Source of the DNA: Nitrospira defluvii
Lineage (GTDB): Bacteria > Nitrospirota > Nitrospiria > Nitrospirales > Nitrospiraceae
DNA: 64,000 nucleotides
Assembly: GCA_000196815.1 (NCBI GenBank)
Contig: FP929003.1
Coordinates: 3,743,501 to 3,807,500, forward strand
Reading direction: 5' to 3'
Every line of letters starts with the position of its first letter. Position 1 is the stretch's first letter. Shown in pieces: positions 7,745 through 15,891 of this stretch. The notes beneath the pieces were generated by a model, which had not been told where the DNA came from, did not search any database, and saw nothing but the letters and a program-made list of their open reading frames with translations. Made by a program: the position numbers and the translations under genes.

Positions 7745-9655
7745 CTAACGCGCAAATATCAGCATACTATTGGCAGGGAGCACCACCGCGGCCGAGTAGG
7801 CGAAGCCGTGCAGGGGTTGCGGACCGGCGGTCACGCGCCCGCTGTTGCCGGCCACGCCGGCGTTGATCCAGTTTTCATAGGCATCGCTGTTGAACACTTC
7901 GCGCCAGTCTCCACCTGCTGGAAACCCGAGTCGATACCCGACACGGGTGAAATCGGCCAGGTGCACCACCACCAACAGGTCGTGCCCTTGGCCTTCCACC
8001 CAGCGATGAAACGTCAGAACCCGGTTTTGATCGTGTACATGCGCCGCACGAAACCCCTGTCCACGCAACGCCGGCAATCGGCGGCGCACCTGCAACAGGT
8101 CCCGCGTGAACCGCAGATGGTCGATCATCTGCCGGTCGCCCTGTTCGAGACCGGCCCAATGGAGCAGCAGCTCGCGGTGCGTCGCGAAGTCGTCCGCCCA
8201 CTGCTTGTCCTCCAGAAATTCCTGTCCCATGAACAGCATGGGAATGCCGGGGGCCGTGAGGCTGAGGCCGGTCGCGACCCGCGCACGGCTGCGCGCAAAC
8301 CAGGATCGGGGATGGTCCGGATCGCCGAGCCGGGCAATGCGCTGTTCACGACCCCGGTAAACGATGTCGTGATTCTCCGGCCCCTGCACAAAACGCCACG
8401 GCTCGTGGAACCCCTCGGGCCACAAGCTTCTTGCCAGCCCTGTCATATTCAGTGGGCGCTCGTCGGGCGCACTCGCGTTGCCGATGACATCGCGAATCGC
8501 AATCCGCAGGCCGTCGGTCAAGGTGGTGTCGAAACCGGCCCCGACCGGAGGCGGCGCGACGATGAACGGATTCACATCCCAATATTCCGCATGGTGCACC
8601 GTCTCCGGCCGCTGCGCATGCACCGTCGAGGTCAGGTCCTGGCAAAAGCGCCAGCCCTCGGGCGCCCCGTCGTGATCGATCACGCTCACCTGGTCGTACC
8701 GGAAGCCATCGACCCGGTATTCCGTGAGGAAGAATTTGGCATTCTGAATCAGGAAGTCGCGCACCTCAGGCTTGGCAAAGTCGAACACCAGACCGCCGGC
8801 ATGGCCTGTATCGGTGAAGTACAGCGAGTTGCGCTGCCCGCCGGCCGGATGTTGTCGATCGAAGAAATACAGGCTCTGGTCCCCGAAGTCTCCGCCCGCA
8901 TGGTTGTAGACCACATCGAGCAGCACCGCCAGGCCATAGACATGGGCGAGATCGATCAGCGCCTTGAGCTGATTCATTTCTCCCCTGAGCTCCTTCACCT
9001 GGTACGGGCGCAATCCTTTCTCCTCGAGCAGCCGGTTGACTGCCGCAACATAGGGAGCCAGATCGGCATCCGACACGGCAAAGTCCATTTCGGGAGAAAA
9101 ATAGTCGGTGCCGTTGTAGCCCAGGCTGAAGCTGGTCTGAAACTCCTGAATGGGCATCAGTTGCAGCGCATTCACCCCGAGGTCGGCGAGATAGGGCAGC
9201 TTGCGAGCCACATCGAGGAAGGTGCCGCCCTTCCGCGGGAGATTCGGGGTGAAGAACGTTCCCACATGGAGCTGATAGATGACGTATTCATGAAAACGCG
9301 GCGTGACATAGCCGCACTCGTGCCAGGGAAAGTCCGGGTGACGAATGATGCATTGGCTGGGGAAGGGCGACTCCAACTCGCGGGCATAGGGATCCCGCTT
9401 GAGCCCCTCACTGCCCTCGCCGACCACGTAGAACATGTAGCGCTGGCGATCTTTCACCCCCGGGATAAACCCACGCCAATGCCCCTGCGCGTCCCGCGTC
9501 AGCAAACTCGCTTCGTTCCGTCCCTGATGGTTGAAATCGCCGACCACGTGGACGGACTTGGCATGCGGAGCCCAGCAACGGAACGTCGCGCCGCCGGCAA
9601 TCAGATTGGCCCCCATCGGGGTACCGGGATGAATGTGGTTGAGTGACGCGGGCAT
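7745..9655 (-). CDS. GH13 alpha-glucan enzyme, branching-enzyme-like, with CBM48
   Basis: A 636-aa cytoplasmic enzyme acting on alpha-glucans. Residues about 10-100 are a CBM48/isoamylase-N module (ATFRCWAPHAKSVHVVGDFN). The TIM barrel follows with conserved regions I DVVYNH (247-252), II GFRYD (nucleophile D321), III HHAEYW (acid/base E357) and IV ENHD (D430). The order CBM48-GH13 and length fit 1,4-alpha-glucan branching enzymes or related trehalohydrolase-type enzymes; the exact reaction cannot be fixed from sequence alone. The ATG at 9655 has GTGAGG upstream; an in-frame GTG at 9667 is less likely. It stands alone, so its role in glycogen-like storage is inferred. Confidence 0.82.
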   Translation of the reverse strand: MPASLNHIHPGTPMGANLIAGGATFRCWAPHAKSVHVVGDFNHQGRNEASLLTRDAQGHWRGFIPGVKDRQRYMFYVVGEGSEGLKRDPYARELESPFPSQCIIRHPDFPWHECGYVTPRFHEYVIYQLHVGTFFTPNLPRKGGTFLDVARKLPYLADLGVNALQLMPIQEFQTSFSLGYNGTDYFSPEMDFAVSDADLAPYVAAVNRLLEEKGLRPYQVKELRGEMNQLKALIDLAHVYGLAVLLDVVYNHAGGDFGDQSLYFFDRQHPAGGQRNSLYFTDTGHAGGLVFDFAKPEVRDFLIQNAKFFLTEYRVDGFRYDQVSVIDHDGAPEGWRFCQDLTSTVHAQRPETVHHAEYWDVNPFIVAPPPVGAGFDTTLTDGLRIAIRDVIGNASAPDERPLNMTGLARSLWPEGFHEPWRFVQGPENHDIVYRGREQRIARLGDPDHPRSWFARSRARVATGLSLTAPGIPMLFMGQEFLEDKQWADDFATHRELLLHWAGLEQGDRQMIDHLRFTRDLLQVRRRLPALRGQGFRAAHVHDQNRVLTFHRWVEGQGHDLLVVVHLADFTRVGYRLGFPAGGDWREVFNSDAYENWINAGVAGNSGRVTAGPQPLHGFAYSAAVVLPANSMLIFAR

Positions 9656-9816
9656 GGATGCCCTCACGGTAAGGAGCTCGACAGCAGCCTCATCCTATAG
9701 AAGGCCGCCGAACTCGGCAAGAGGCGGCTGAAGTGCCGACGGCGGAAGGCCGATCGCCTATCGCAGTGAGACGCCGAAGATAACTGAGCCGGGGCACGGA
9801 ACAACAGAATCCACAC

Positions 9817-10356
9817 TCACGATCGAAGAGGAGATCGGATCAATTCGAGAATCCGTTCAGCTGCAGCGTCCGGAGAGACGACCGTGGTGTCGATGGCCAG
9901 AGCCGGCGAGACCGGTGCCTCGTAGGGGGCCTGCAACCCGGGTACGGTGGATGACCCGCCTTCCAACCCTCGCTTGTAGGTTCCTTTCTTATCGCGCTGC
10001 ATGCACACCTCCAGCGGACACTCGATGGAGATTTCCAAGAGACGTGGAATCAGGCTGCGCGCAAACTCCCGATACTCCCGCCGGCTTGCCGTCGCGTCGA
10101 AGATCACACTCACCCCATGCGCAACCAGTCGCGATCCCATGAACGCCAAGGCGCGGTAGAACAGGTCGCGTTCTTCGTGTGAATAACTGGCCTCAGGCGT
10201 CAACATACGCCGGACTGCATCGGACTCCAGGACTTCCACCGGCGATCCCAACGATTCAAGCCTGGGTACCAACCGCGCGACAATCGAGCTTTTTCCGGAA
10301 GCGGGAAGACCGGTGAGCCAGATGGCGAAGGGGGTGCGGGTCATCACATCACTCAT
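9817..10356 (-). CDS. APS-kinase-like P-loop kinase
   Basis: A 179-aa P-loop kinase resembling adenylylsulfate kinase (CysC). The Walker A is GLPASGKSS (16-24), and QRDKKGTYKRG matches the RDxKGxY element of APS kinases. However, no sulfate-assimilation genes are adjacent. The ATG at 10356 overlaps the TGA of the phosphotransferase gene by 4 nt (ATGA), so the pair is coupled. The pairing of an APH-type phosphotransferase with a small P-loop ATPase resembles the fused COG2187-COG0645 proteins of other bacteria. It could phosphorylate APS or serve as the ATPase half of that pair; I cannot decide. Confidence 0.72.
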   Translation of the reverse strand: MSDVMTRTPFAIWLTGLPASGKSSIVARLVPRLESLGSPVEVLESDAVRRMLTPEASYSHEERDLFYRALAFMGSRLVAHGVSVIFDATASRREYREFARSLIPRLLEISIECPLEVCMQRDKKGTYKRGLEGGSSTVPGLQAPYEAPVSPALAIDTTVVSPDAAAERILELIRSPLRS

Positions 10357-11438
10357 TCGCAATAACGGTTCACATCCGCCGGGTCGAAGCGCGCCGTCGC
10401 CAGGACATTCTCGATGAACCGGAAGATTTTCCGCCGCACGGTCACGGTGAGTTTTGGATACCAGAGCGGACTCGCCAGCACCAACCCGCGAAACGCGAAA
10501 AACGGCGCCGTCGCCTCCAACACCTCGTGATCGCGGCTCTTGGCAAGGTAGGTCTCCCAGAATGAATGGAACGCCACTTCCAGCGCGCCCTTCAACGTCC
10601 CATGCCGGCACAGTGAGAAGAACAGATAGTTGATCGACATCGACGTCACGTCGTCCGCCGGCTCACCCCACTCCCCGCGTGACCGGTCCAATACGGAAAA
10701 ATCCGTCCCGTGGCGAAACAGCACATTCCAGGGATGGAAATCCCCATGCACTTGCGACAGGCGCGCATGGCGGCTGCGCAATCGCCATCGCCACACGTTG
10801 CAGGCCACCTCGATGCGTTGCAGAAGGTCTTCCGTGATGAAGGCAAACCGGTCGGGGTAACTATCGGTGAGGCCCATGATACATTCGCCATGGCCGAGCA
10901 ATTCCCGCAACCGCCGCCGATAGAGTTGCGGATCGGCCTGTTTCACCCGGTGAATGTCGGCCAGATATCCGGCTAACGCTCCGGTTCGTTTCCGGTCGAG
11001 CGCAGTCGGCTTGGTGGCCCCTGCCATGCGTTCGAGATCTCTGTGATAGGTCGCTCCCTCCGACCATTCGGTGAGTAAAAAGAACTCCTTGGCGGCCGCT
11101 ACGGACATCAACTCGCCACGCGCGGTGAAGGCCCCCACATCCAGCGCATCGATATGTCCCGGCAGACGGCCGTAGCAGTCATAGTCCCACAACATCGCCT
11201 GAGCCCGGTCGGCCGGATGTTCATGGCCGAATGGACCGGGGCTCATGGTGCCCAACACCACCCGGCGGGTCTTGCCCCCCTGGCGGAAGGTCAGCCGGAC
11301 AGGCGCGCCATAGCCGTATTGCTTATACCGCGCACCGCTCGTCTCCTTGCCGATCGGTCCATAGGCAAGCAATTCCGCGCTTGGCCCGAACCGGACCTGG
11401 AGGTAGGTCTCCAGGGCAGATTTCTTCAGCACCGGCAT
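10353..11438 (-). CDS. APH/choline-kinase-like phosphotransferase
   Basis: A 361-aa protein of the aminoglycoside/choline phosphotransferase superfamily. The Brenner motif is QVHGDFHPWNVLF with catalytic Asp, followed by FSVLDRSRGEWGEPADDV, the metal-binding D-x-x-x-G-E/P-x-D-D region. The start chosen is the ATG at 11438 (GGACAG upstream); an upstream ATG at 11513 in frame lacks a ribosome site. The stop overlaps the APS-kinase-like gene by 4 nt. Real substrates of such chromosomal APH-like proteins vary (sugars, amines, unknown), so antibiotic resistance should not be assumed. Confidence 0.75.
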   Translation of the reverse strand: MPVLKKSALETYLQVRFGPSAELLAYGPIGKETSGARYKQYGYGAPVRLTFRQGGKTRRVVLGTMSPGPFGHEHPADRAQAMLWDYDCYGRLPGHIDALDVGAFTARGELMSVAAAKEFFLLTEWSEGATYHRDLERMAGATKPTALDRKRTGALAGYLADIHRVKQADPQLYRRRLRELLGHGECIMGLTDSYPDRFAFITEDLLQRIEVACNVWRWRLRSRHARLSQVHGDFHPWNVLFRHGTDFSVLDRSRGEWGEPADDVTSMSINYLFFSLCRHGTLKGALEVAFHSFWETYLAKSRDHEVLEATAPFFAFRGLVLASPLWYPKLTVTVRRKIFRFIENVLATARFDPADVNRYCE

Positions 11439-11722
11439 ACCGCTGTCCGACGCAAGACATGTTCCTGAAAATATGCCCGCTTCAGCCCGCAATGGAACCA
11501 GCAACTGGCGCATTGAGCTTCAGCGCATCCGGAGGCAGTGAGGAATTATGCGCCAGTGCCCCGAAAGGCCACCATCATCCGGCCGGTTGAAGTCGCGCAA
11601 ATGCCCCACTTTCAGCCGGTTCAGCTCCATCCCGGCCTCGCATTCCCACCTGTGGCAGGGGCATGTGCTTTGCTGAGACAGCTGGTGCGCAGACTATTCA
11701 TCATGAGACGAGAGGAGGCCGC

Positions 11723-12268
11723 ATGAACCTGGAAGTTGAGAGCCGCAATATCGACATGACCCCGCGCTGGAAAACCGAGATCGAAGAGCGGATGGCCACC
11801 TTGCAGCGTGGCCACGACGACATTATTCATGGACGCGTCACCCTGACAAAGAATCGCCATCATAAAAAACTGGACAACGTGGCAGAAGCGCTGGTGCTGG
11901 TCACCGTGCCGACCCGGCACACCATCACCTCCCGCAAGGAGGATAAAACATTCGAGGAAGCGATCCGGGCCGCCTTCGACGCCGTGGCGATCGAACTGCG
12001 GAAATATCGCGAGAAACGGGCCGACAAAGTGGTGCGCATCGAACCGCTGCCCCAACTCCGCGGCGTGGTGAGCAAAGTATTCCCTCATCTCGGCTATGGC
12101 TTCATCCTGAAGGACGGCGGCGGGGAAGTGTATTTCCACAAGAATGCCGTGAAGGGCATCCCGTTCAACGACATGGAGGACGGACAGGAGGTGATCTTCG
12201 AGAGCGAACCGGGCGAAAAGGGCCTGCACGCCACCATCGTTCAACCACCCCACGCGCTGGAAGTGTAG
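11723..12268 (+). CDS. Ribosome hibernation factor-like/cold-shock domain fusion
   Basis: A 181-aa fusion. Residues 1-105 are an HPF/RaiA-like domain (MNLEVESRNIDMTPRWKTEI start and ...TSRKEDKTFEEAIRAAFDAV), which in the family binds the ribosomal decoding region during starvation. Residues 113-180 are a cold-shock (CSD) RNA-binding domain with RNP1-like GYGFI and RNP2-like VYFHKN. In long HPF the C-terminal part is a dimerisation domain; here it is a CSD instead. The ATG at 11723 has GAGAGGAGG upstream. It lies 11 nt ahead of a Lon-family protease gene and probably shares its transcript, which suggests a translation/proteostasis stress unit. Confidence 0.85.
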   Translation: MNLEVESRNIDMTPRWKTEIEERMATLQRGHDDIIHGRVTLTKNRHHKKLDNVAEALVLVTVPTRHTITSRKEDKTFEEAIRAAFDAVAIELRKYREKRADKVVRIEPLPQLRGVVSKVFPHLGYGFILKDGGGEVYFHKNAVKGIPFNDMEDGQEVIFESEPGEKGLHATIVQPPHALEV

Positions 12269-12279
12269 GAGCCCCGACG

Positions 12280-14694
12280 ATGTCGGACAAACAGAAGATT
12301 CCCGCCAGTCTGTTGGCTCCGCAGGTGGACCCCGACCGCCTGGGGTTCGATGATACGAGCGAGGTCGAACCGCTCGATGACACGATCGGGCAAGAGCGGG
12401 CGGTCGAGGCCTTGGACTTCGGCCTTCAAATGAAGAGCCCCGGCTTCAACATCTTCGTCTCCGGGCCGGTCGGGACCGGGAAGGGCACACTCGTGAGGCA
12501 AATGGTGAAGCGGCTGGCCCAAACGGCACCGGCTCCATCCGACTGGTGTTACGTCCATAACTTTCAAGACGCGTCGCGCCCGACCTGTCTCTCGTTTCCG
12601 GCCGGGCAGGGCGCGTCGTTTAAACGCGAGATGAGCACCTTCATCGAGGGCCTCCGCCGGGACATTCCCGCGGCCTTCGAAGGCAAGAAGTACCTCGATG
12701 CCAAGGCGAAAATCATCGAGGAGACGGAAGGAAAAAAGAAGGCCCTCTTCCACGACCTCACCGCGCTCTGCCACCAGCGCGGATTCGGATTCGAAGAAAC
12801 GCCGGTCGGTTTCGGGCTGGTGCCGCTGAAAGACGACCGCCCGATGACGGAAAAGGAAATGGAAGCACTCTCTGAACAGGTGCAGCAGGAACTCACCGAC
12901 CGACGACAGTCGCTGGAGAGCGACCTGCGGGAGTTTCACGTCCGGATGCACACCCTCGAACGGGAGGCCGAGCAGGCCCTGCATCATCTCGACCACCAGA
13001 TCGTCGCGAACGTCATGCAAGGGGCCTACGAAACGTTGCAGCGGGCCTATCAAGATCTACGACCCGTGACGACGTACCTGCAGCGGGTCCATCACGACAT
13101 CATTCACCAATACAAAGACTTCCTGCCTCACAGCGGTCCGGTGTTGCCGATCCCCGGCCTGGAACAAACCCGTCGCCCGGACATGACCCGGTTCGCCGTG
13201 AATCTCATCGTGGCCAGGGAAGCCGCCGCCGGAGCACCGGTGGTGGATGAATCCCACCCGACCTACAGCAACCTCATCGGAAAAATCGAGCGCCGGGCGC
13301 ACCTCGGCGTGATGTATACCGATTTCACCGAAATCCGGGCCGGGGCCATGTTGCAGGCCAACGGCGGCTACCTGATTCTGCAGGCGCTGGACCTCCTCCG
13401 CCAGCCGTTTTCCTGGGAAGCCTTGAAGCGCGTCATCAAGACCGGCGCCGTCACCATCGAAGACCCGGCCGAGTTCTATGGTTTCGCCACGGCGGGCCTG
13501 CGGCCGGAACCGATTCCCGTCTCGGTCAAGGTGATCCTGGTCGGCACAGCGGGCATCTATCACTTGCTGCAAGCCTACGAGGAGGATTTCTCCAAACTCT
13601 TCAAGGTGAAAGCCGATTTCGATGTGGAGGTCCCGCACGATGAACGGCAGGAGCGGCAATATGCGCGCTTCGTCGCCAAATTGTGCAAAGAGGAAGGACT
13701 GCCGCATTTCGGCGCCGACGCCGTGGCGGAAGTCATCCGCCAGGGGTTTCGTTATGCCGATCGGCACGATCGGCTGTCCTTGCGATTCAGCCTGGTCAGC
13801 GACCTCATTCGCGAAGCCGGATACTGGGCCAGGAAAGACGGGCACTCCTTCGTAACACGCGCGGATGTCGAATCGGCCCTGGCGCACCAGCGACACCGTG
13901 CCGATCTGCCTGAGCAATGGATCCAGGATGAAATCCGCGAAGGCACCCTGATGGTGGATCTGCAGGGCGAGGTCGTCGGTCAGGTCAACGGGCTGTCCGT
14001 CTATGAGCTGGGCGACTATGCGTTCGGCCGCCCCACCAGGATCACCGCCCGCACCTATGTCGGCACCAAGGGCGTGATCGATATTCAACGCGAGGTTGAA
14101 CTCGCGGGCAACATCCACAGCAAGGGGGTCATGACGCTGGCCGGCTTCCTGGCGGGGAAATTCGCGGGGATGCAGCCGTTCGCGCTCAGCGCCACCCTCA
14201 CCTTCGAACAGACCTACTCGGAAATCGAGGGAGACAGTGCCGCCGTGGCCGAACTCACGGCCGTCCTCTCAAGCCTCGCCAACCTTCCCGTCCGGCAATC
14301 GCTGGCCGTCACCGGCTCGGTGAACCAACTCGGTGAAATCCAACCAATCGGCGGGGTCAACGAGAAAATCGAAGGGTTCTTCGAGTCGTGCAAGCGGCAC
14401 GGCCTGACCGGCGGGCAAGGGGTGATCATCCCCGCTCGAAACACGAAACACCTGGCGCTGAACCGGGAAGTCGTCGCGGCCGTGGAAGAGGGAAAGTTTG
14501 CCGTGTATGGCGTGGACCACGTCGAGCAGGCGCTTGAGTTGCTCATCGGCGTCCCCGCCGGGGAACGCGGACCGGAGGGAACCTTCCCGCCTGAGAGCAT
14601 TTACGGTCGAACCGCCGCGCGCCTGGAGGAGATGGCGCAGATTGTCGCGAATTGGGGAGAAGGCGAAGAAGAGCCTGAAAAGGTCAAGGGGTAA
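12280..14694 (+). CDS. Lon-family AAA+ ATP-dependent protease (LonB/AAA_32 type)
   Basis: An 804-aa soluble protease of the Lon superfamily lacking the LonA N-domain. Residues about 30-130 carry a Walker A (GPVGTGKGT, about 62-70); a long insertion of helical sequence follows (about 190-290, with ERDEAEQ-type heptads). The C-terminal Lon protease domain shows the Ser-Lys dyad S653 (EGDSAAVAE) and K696 (GGVNEKIEGFF). Such proteins are annotated as AAA_32/LonB-like. It follows the HPF-CSD gene by 11 nt, with TAGGAG before the ATG, and precedes a zinc-ribbon gene, forming a likely three-gene stress operon. Confidence 0.88.
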   Translation: MSDKQKIPASLLAPQVDPDRLGFDDTSEVEPLDDTIGQERAVEALDFGLQMKSPGFNIFVSGPVGTGKGTLVRQMVKRLAQTAPAPSDWCYVHNFQDASRPTCLSFPAGQGASFKREMSTFIEGLRRDIPAAFEGKKYLDAKAKIIEETEGKKKALFHDLTALCHQRGFGFEETPVGFGLVPLKDDRPMTEKEMEALSEQVQQELTDRRQSLESDLREFHVRMHTLEREAEQALHHLDHQIVANVMQGAYETLQRAYQDLRPVTTYLQRVHHDIIHQYKDFLPHSGPVLPIPGLEQTRRPDMTRFAVNLIVAREAAAGAPVVDESHPTYSNLIGKIERRAHLGVMYTDFTEIRAGAMLQANGGYLILQALDLLRQPFSWEALKRVIKTGAVTIEDPAEFYGFATAGLRPEPIPVSVKVILVGTAGIYHLLQAYEEDFSKLFKVKADFDVEVPHDERQERQYARFVAKLCKEEGLPHFGADAVAEVIRQGFRYADRHDRLSLRFSLVSDLIREAGYWARKDGHSFVTRADVESALAHQRHRADLPEQWIQDEIREGTLMVDLQGEVVGQVNGLSVYELGDYAFGRPTRITARTYVGTKGVIDIQREVELAGNIHSKGVMTLAGFLAGKFAGMQPFALSATLTFEQTYSEIEGDSAAVAELTAVLSSLANLPVRQSLAVTGSVNQLGEIQPIGGVNEKIEGFFESCKRHGLTGGQGVIIPARNTKHLALNREVVAAVEEGKFAVYGVDHVEQALELLIGVPAGERGPEGTFPPESIYGRTAARLEEMAQIVANWGEGEEEPEKVKG

Positions 14695-14710
14695 ACAGAA
14701 CGAGGTCCCT

Positions 14711-14875
14711 ATGCCCATGTACGACTACACCTGTCTGGACTGCGGGAAAGAATCGCTGATCATCGTAACGTTGAAGCAACATGAAAAAGGCGAGGTACAA
14801 TGTCCCGCCTGCGGCAGCACCAAACTGCAGCAACACTTTTCGTCGTTCATCGCGCACACGACCAAGAAAAGCTGA
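14711..14875 (+). CDS. FmdB-type zinc-ribbon protein
   Basis: A 54-aa protein starting MPMYDYTC, the hallmark of the FmdB/CxxC_CxxC_SSSS regulatory-protein family. Two Cys pairs (CLDCG about 8-12 and CPACG about 31-35) form one zinc ribbon. The function of the family is not settled; some members are thought to be regulators. It starts 16 nt after the Lon-like gene on the same strand and has AGGT upstream. The C-terminal QHFSSFIAHTTKKS tail is short. Confidence 0.82.
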   Translation: MPMYDYTCLDCGKESLIIVTLKQHEKGEVQCPACGSTKLQQHFSSFIAHTTKKS

Positions 14876-14892
14876 GGGAGACACAGAGACTC

Positions 14893-15273
14893 ATGCAGAT
14901 CGTCATGACCGCCGGCACCCGCTATTCCTTCGTCGTCTCAGTTCTCGTAAGCCTGGCAGCCGCCTGTGGCTCAGCGACGGCACAGGACTTTCCGCCGGAC
15001 GTCACCCGAGGAAAAGCGGTCTACGAGCGTCATTGCCTGACCTGTCACGGCCGTGGCGGATGGGGCGACGGCCCCGATGCCGCCGCATTCACGGTTCCGC
15101 CGGCCAATTTCCACCGATTCAAGTCCTTCCTCAAGTCCGACGAGGAGTTGCTCAGAACGATCGAGCACGGCATCGTCTTCAGCCCGATGCATTCCTGGCA
15201 GGGGCAACTGACCGAAACGGAAAGGCAGGACGTGCTGGCCTACATCCGCCTGCTCGTGCAACAGGGCCGATAG
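14893..15273 (+). CDS. Periplasmic mono-haem c-type cytochrome
   Basis: A 126-aa exported cytochrome. A signal peptide (about 1-31, ending near SATAQ) precedes one CxxCH haem site (CLTCH, about 48-52) within a KAVYERHCLTCHGRGGWGDG context typical of class I cytochromes; a distal Met is available in VFSPMHSW. The end LTETERQDVLAYIRLL matches the usual C-terminal helix. Likely role is periplasmic electron transfer, partner unknown. The ATG at 14893 is preceded by GAGGGAG at a somewhat long 12 nt. It follows the zinc-ribbon gene and precedes pncA by 36 nt. Confidence 0.85.
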   Translation: MQIVMTAGTRYSFVVSVLVSLAAACGSATAQDFPPDVTRGKAVYERHCLTCHGRGGWGDGPDAAAFTVPPANFHRFKSFLKSDEELLRTIEHGIVFSPMHSWQGQLTETERQDVLAYIRLLVQQGR

Positions 15274-15309
15274 GATGCCGGGCGGACGAGTTCCGCGAAG
15301 GGACTCCGT

Positions 15310-15891
15310 ATGAAATCTCTTCTGCCAGGCGATGCGCTCCTCATTGTGGACGTTCAGAACGATTTTGTCGCGAATGGTGCACTGGCGGTGCCCGGGGGCC
15401 GAGAAGTGATTCCTGTATTGCGGCGGTATCTGGCCCTGTTTGCCGAGCATGGCCTACCGGTGTTCGCCACGCGGGACTGGCACCCGCCCGACCACTGCTC
15501 TTTCCACACACAGGGAGGGCCTTGGCCGCCGCACTGCGTCGCGCACACGCCAGGGGCACAATTTCCTGACGACCTCCGGCTTCCTCCATCCGTCATGGTG
15601 ATCTCGAAAGGCGCCGACCCCGCGCGCGAGGCCTACTCCGGCTTCCAGGGCACGTCGTTGCACGAGCGTCTCCGGGCAGCCCGTATCGGCCGGCTGTTCA
15701 TCGGCGGACTGGCCACGGACTATTGCGTGCTCGAAACCGTGCGGGATGCCCGGGCACTCGGGTATGAGGTCTTCTTGTTGGTCGATGCCATCCGGCCGGT
15801 CAATGTGCTTCCCGATGACGGCCGGCGCGCCGAAGAAGCGATGGTGCAGGCCGGCGCGATTCCCCTTTGCCTGGAGCGATTGGCCGCATGA
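15310..15891 (+). CDS. pncA: Nicotinamidase (NAD salvage)
   Basis: A 193-aa isochorismatase-fold amidase converting nicotinamide to nicotinate. The Asp-Lys-Cys triad is visible: D14 (LLIVDVQNDF), K100 (VISKGAD) and C139 (LATDYCVLET); the metal site is D57-x-H59...H66 (RDWHPPDHCSFH). Its TGA overlaps the ATG of the nicotinate phosphoribosyltransferase by 4 nt, so the two enzymes act in sequence and are translated together. The length and motif order match known PncA proteins. Confidence 0.92.
   Translation: MKSLLPGDALLIVDVQNDFVANGALAVPGGREVIPVLRRYLALFAEHGLPVFATRDWHPPDHCSFHTQGGPWPPHCVAHTPGAQFPDDLRLPPSVMVISKGADPAREAYSGFQGTSLHERLRAARIGRLFIGGLATDYCVLETVRDARALGYEVFLLVDAIRPVNVLPDDGRRAEEAMVQAGAIPLCLERLAA

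Noticed and set aside
7652-9646. Antisense open frame opposite the GH13 gene (664 codons)
   Set aside because: The minus-strand frame has all four GH13 catalytic regions; the plus-strand frame gives a His/Arg-rich sequence without any domain.
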